Assembly: GCA_024449915.1 (NCBI GenBank)
Contig: JAMZAV010000161.1
Location: 248,001-312,000, forward strand
DNA: 64,000 bases
Origin: Sweltsa coloradensis
Taxonomy: Eukaryota; Arthropoda; Insecta; Plecoptera; Chloroperlidae
Direction of reading: 5' to 3'
Position numbers and translations under genes: made by a program. Below the pieces are notes generated by a model that was given only the letters and a program-made list of their open reading frames with translations, searched no databases and was not told the origin of the DNA. Below, piece by piece: positions 60,655-64,000 of the stretch (its first letter is position 1; the number at the start of each line of letters is the position of its first letter).

Positions 60655-61060
60655 ATTGAGCGAGCGTAGCGAGCGTCTCCACTTGACTCTTATGGCTCGA
60701 ATGTCTGTTTTTTTGTTTGTTTGTTTGTTTGTTTGTTTTTTTTTTCTGTTACTGCTTCGATACAGGTCGCACCGTTTCTCTGATCGACCTGAAATTTTTT
60801 ACACATGTACATACCACCTAGGCGGGTTGCTGTATAGTTTTTGAACAAAATCCGATCGTTAGTTATAAAAAAAAAAAAAATAAATAAAAAAATAAATAAA
60901 TAAATAAAAATGTTCCGATCGTTATGAAATTTTGCAGGGTCAATAAGTACAACATTCTCTTCTATTTTCCAAATTTTCAGCTAAATCGGTCAAGACCTTA
61001 AAGACTTATTGGTAATCATAATTCGAAAAATGAAGTTAAAAATGAAGGAGGCAGTGAAGA
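60655..61060 (+). repeat. GAGCGTAGCGAGCG repeat, copy 1
   Basis: Starts TTGAGCGAGCGTAGCGAGCG, then a (TTTG)n/T-rich run, then TCGCACCGTTTCTCTGATCG, ACCTGAAATTTTTTACACAT and, later, TTCAGCTAAATCGGTCAAGA. This 'assess the relation between gcgagcg words and ctgaaatttt words' layout matches the element at 61.69 kb, which has GGCTAAACCGATAACCTGAT. Internal A-rich insertion is described in the next entry. Confidence 0.55.
60851..60924 (+). mobile_element. A-rich insertion flanked by 11-bp direct repeats
   Basis: TCCGATCGTTA occurs at 60851-60861 and 60914-60924, enclosing only a GTTAT and an A-rich stretch (A runs and AAAT units). This is what a retrotransposed copy truncated to little more than its tail would leave, with an 11-bp target duplication. 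Confidence 0.5.
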
Positions 61061-61684
61061 TACAAAGATACACTTTAGAAGGCATGACGTGAATTAGTAC
61101 AATGCAAAGATGTTGGAATAGTATATAGTAATGTAATTGTTTATTCTTTGGAGGAACACGGTAGAGTATTTGTCACAGAGAGGGCGGGCAAGTATGATGA
61201 AGAAAAAGAAGTGAAAGCGTGAAAATGAGTAATAAAGGGTTGAGAGTGGGTAGACTCTAAATACGAATGTTTTTTATTTATTTTGCGGTCAGCAGAGCCA
61301 TGCTCTGGGCACATTCTACCCGAGCCCAGTCGGGATTAAAAGGGTTATGGGTTGATAAGTCAAGCCAATTGAGTTGATTAGTCAAGCTAATTAGACAAGT
61401 TGTTTCTATTATATACACACATATTACTTCATTTTCAAAGACAAGTTCTGCCTTTTTTAACAAGGTAAGCTCAAACGACCCAGAATAACATTTAAAAATA
61501 GAAGTAGTGCATGAAGTAAACATTATGTACTGCTTAAAATGGTTCTTTATTGGGTGGAGGGGGGTGGGGGGGTTAAACTTTAAATATCTGAAACATACCA
61601 ATCAATTTCGCCATGGGTGACACCATGCACGTGTCGGTGTCAGCGCCGAGGAATTATGTCTCAACGGTAAAATCTAATCTAATG
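61061..61684. other. Unassigned stretch
   Basis: Contains the second GAGTGGGTAGACTC copy (61245-61285) and a short duplication GATAAGTCAAGCCAATT / GATTAGTCAAGCTAATT at about 61354-61392. No gene was recognised. Confidence 0.4.
61245..61285 (+). repeat. GAGTGGGTAGACTC repeat, copy 2
   Basis: GAGTGGGTAGACTCTAAATA plus CGAATG and TTTATTTATTTTG; partner of 29646-29692. Confidence 0.5.
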
Positions 61685-61689
61685 ATTGG

Positions 61690-62265
61690 ATGAGCGTAGC
61701 GAGCGAAGCGAAGATTCCATTTACTACACTGGAGAAAAAAATCCGGAATGTTTTTTTTCTTCTTTTTTTTTGTATTTTTGTCTGTCTGTTAGCACGATTC
61801 CGGCTAAACCGATAACCTGATTGCAATGAAATTTTATGGAGGCCTTCGAAATCTTTGAACTTAGAACTGCCACGTTTTTGAGCGCAATCAAAAAATTATT
61901 TCTCATGAAAATCGCAATTTTACGATATTTTTCGATTTTTTGAAAATCTATTTTACTTATAACACCTACATGCTTTATCCGATTTTAATGATTTTTTCAC
62001 AGATCCTTAATTTTATGAATTAAGATATCAGTGTGAAATTTGAGCGCAATCGAAATTTATTTTCCATGAAAATATAAATTTTGTGGGTATTTTCTTTTTT
62101 AAAACAATGTTTTGACTAAAAACACCTACATGCTTTATCCTATTGTAATAATTTTTTCACAGAACCTTCCTTTTATGAATTTATATATTTGTGTGAAATT
62201 TGAGGGCAATCGAATAATTATTTCTTATAAAAATCGCAATTTTTCGATTTTTTTTATTTTTTATT
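61690..62265 (+). repeat. GAGCGTAGCGAGCG repeat, copy 2, with 161-bp tandem units
   Basis: After ATGAGCGTAGCGAGCGAAGC and a T-rich run come GTTAGCACGATTCCGGCTAA, ACCGATAACCTGATTGCAAT and then tandem units. GAGCGCAATC-type words recur at 61880, 62042 and 62202. The exact 20-mer AACACCTACATGCTTTATCC occurs at 61961 and 62121. The period is about 160-162 bp, with roughly two and a half units. No coding capacity. Confidence 0.72.
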
Positions 62266-62689
62266 AGTACGTACGATTAATTTTTTTTTTAAATAGTTTT
62301 TATTTAATTTAATTTAATTTAAAAAAAATCTTGAACAAAGTAATATTTTTTTTACAGAACAACAGAAAATCCGCATAACACATGGCAGCTCAATACACCA
62401 ATACACAAGCAGAAACAATACTAACATTCAAAGGCTCGGGCCGCTCGGCATTGCTTGCTCTGAAATAAGGTATTGCTTTGTTGAGGTTAGTAGTAGGTTA
62501 TAAACGCAGAACCCAGTCCAGGGGGTCAATTTACTAACTCGTCGTTGCTGATCGACTGTGACAACGAACCAATAATATTTTGTCTAGAAAGTTACTGAAC
62601 AACGGAACTGTTGATTGTTAATTTGCAAAGATGTTTCGGTTCGGTCGCGGTCTGCCGAGATGACACCAAGAAATTAGACGGCGTGTGCA
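62266..62689. other. AT-rich stretch, nothing recognised
   Basis: A T/A-rich start, then mixed sequence without a recognised feature. Confidence 0.45.
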
Positions 62690-62990
62690 TAGCTCATATT
62701 GCATTTTTGTGAATTAAGTGTTGCATTGGTGTACGAGTAGTGATATGACAATAATGATTTTTGTAGGATGCCCGCTATAGTGTGCACACCAGTTTTACCT
62801 GATGTGTCCCTCTTCAGATCTAGGTATATATTGCAGAAAGGTAATGGTGTAGGGAATGTCCAAGGGCTGTTATTATAGGACGCAATCCCAGCATTCGCCT
62901 TAGTTAGGATTGCCGCCACCGGCAGGAATCGAACCCGGGACCTCCCGATTCAGAGTTCCATGCGTTACGCATGAGCCATTTCCGTTAGTT
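62690..62990 (-). mobile_element. tRNA-derived SINE, family S1 copy 2
   Basis: Minus strand: AATGGCTCATGCGTAACGCA, CGGGAGGTCCCGGGTTCGAT (B box), then CGGCAATCCTAAC, GCGAATGCTGGGATTGCGTC, AACAGCCCTTGGACATTCCC and AGATCTGAAGAGGGACACAT. It is collinear with the copy at 36327-36600 but lacks the AAGGTTTTTTCCGAGG stretch. The 81-codon frame here is a by-product of the SINE. Confidence 0.78.
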
Positions 62991-64000
62991 TGGTATTATA
63001 GGCCTAGTGTGTATGATGGTGTGTGTAGACCCCGCCTACCGAATAGAGAAGTGATATTGGAAAGCAATATTCGTGAGGTCTGGGGCGCAACTTCAGCCGC
63101 CGGAGGCTAGAAAATGTTCATTTTTACTTTTGTGTCAGTGGCCGGAAAACGATTTTAGAGAAATTATATTTTAATTTACAAAACCTTGAAATACAGTGAT
63201 ACCCAATGAAGTAATAACAACTGATTTTTTTTAAATAAATAATAATATTACAATTATATTTTTTTCGATTTCGTGGTGGTGGAGGGAGGAATCAAACACC
63301 TGATCCCCCCGCCTCTCTACGCCTGTTTCACGATGCAATCTCCGTTGCAAGTGGAAAGTTGATATAATTATATTGTATCCTACTTTTAATGGAAAACACA
63401 AAAATGCTACACCAAATATGCAATATACTTTCAAATATAAATTAATAAAAGTAAATGAAGGAATCAACTCGCTTGCATAGTATTTGACAGTTGCCTTTAG
63501 TTATAATAATTCATATTGGTTGGGGGGTGGAGACAAGGGCCTACATTGAATAATCGGAAACCGGTTACTTTCGAAAATTCAAAAATAATGTTTTTTTCAA
63601 TTCGCCGCGCTTTCCCGTGCAACACAGGTGTCACATTGTAGGCTGAAGGTTAATGTAAACATGCGCTTTTCATTTCTTTTGTGCTTGGCGGCGATTTTTC
63701 TTTCGAATTATAATGTCCTTTGTTCATGCCGCCGGCTTGTGGCAGTGTGTTGAGTATGCCCCTCCGCCCCATCACTTCTGTCTAACCACTCGCGATCTTA
63801 TAACCAACCATAACAATTGTAATGTTTTCAATCTGCTAGATGTCAAAGCTGTCACCAGTGGTAATAACTGAAATAAATCACATGGGAATAGAGATACTGT
63901 AGAGGCTGGCCTTTCCTTATCTTGTTTACTCTCCAGTATTACGGCTCCAGCCCCTCTCCCGCCCCACGCCAACGCATCTTGACCTTGACTAGACTGTGAC
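62991..64000. other. Unassigned stretch to window end
   Basis: One TAGGCCTA at 62999. GC content rises after 63600 without recognisable genes or repeats. Confidence 0.4.

Noticed and set aside
62674..62919. 81-codon minus-strand gene
   Set aside because: It lies wholly within SINE S1 copy 2; the first S1 copy has no matching frame.
1..64000. CRISPR arrays, operons, prophage or bacterial defence systems
   Set aside because: No repeat-spacer arrays, no ribosome binding sites and no prokaryotic genes; the content is that of an animal nuclear genome.

Overview
The window looks like AT-rich animal nuclear DNA, roughly two thirds A+T by eye. It has no operon structure, no long open reading frames outside retrotransposons, many microsatellites and poly-C runs, and many tRNA-derived SINE heads and truncated retroelements. 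A jockey-like LINE, a CR1/jockey-group LINE and SINEs with a gtcccgg-type B box and a 'ggttttccgaggttttcctc'-type body point to an arthropod, perhaps an insect with a large, repeat-rich genome. This assignment is an inference from repeat style, not a proof. The 8-bp palindrome TAGGCCTA occurs at least 13 times and is another genome signature.

Layout. 1-5 kb: plain AT-rich DNA with small repeats. 5-11 kb: one copy of a GGAGCGAAGC-ended repeat family, two copies of an unnamed repeat, and tRNA-like sequence. 14-25 kb: a large inverted repeat with Penelope-like terminal features, tRNA-like units, a TTAAAGGGG-ended element, a second inverted repeat with a hammerhead-like core, and an inverted repeat with 54-bp arms. 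26-30 kb: another GGAGCGAAGC copy and tandem tRNA-like heads. 32-35.3 kb: two broken, 5'-truncated LINEs meeting tail to tail at a (TTTA)n tract. 36-37 kb: two different SINEs. 39.2-39.7 kb: a locally GC-richer block with four E-box-like motifs and two competing first-exon candidates. 43.5 kb: a textbook acceptor|donor junction, either a recursive splice site or a 45-nt exon. 46.8-47.2 kb: a 169-bp inverted repeat that reads as perfect. 53-56.4 kb: a hAT-type MITE with a perfect 8-bp target duplication, a LINE tail, another GGAGCGAAGC copy and an older inverted-repeat element. 57.9-63 kb: two more GGAGCGAAGC copies, a GC-rich candidate exon, two gagcgtagcgagcg repeats (one with 161-bp tandem units) and a SINE.

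Interpretation. I found no complete host gene. The simplest reading is intergenic or deep intronic DNA of a large genome. If the plus-strand splice signals at 39.53 kb and 43.53 kb are real, part of the window would be the first intron of an unrecognised gene. The only certain protein-coding remnants are the two reverse transcriptase pseudogenes.
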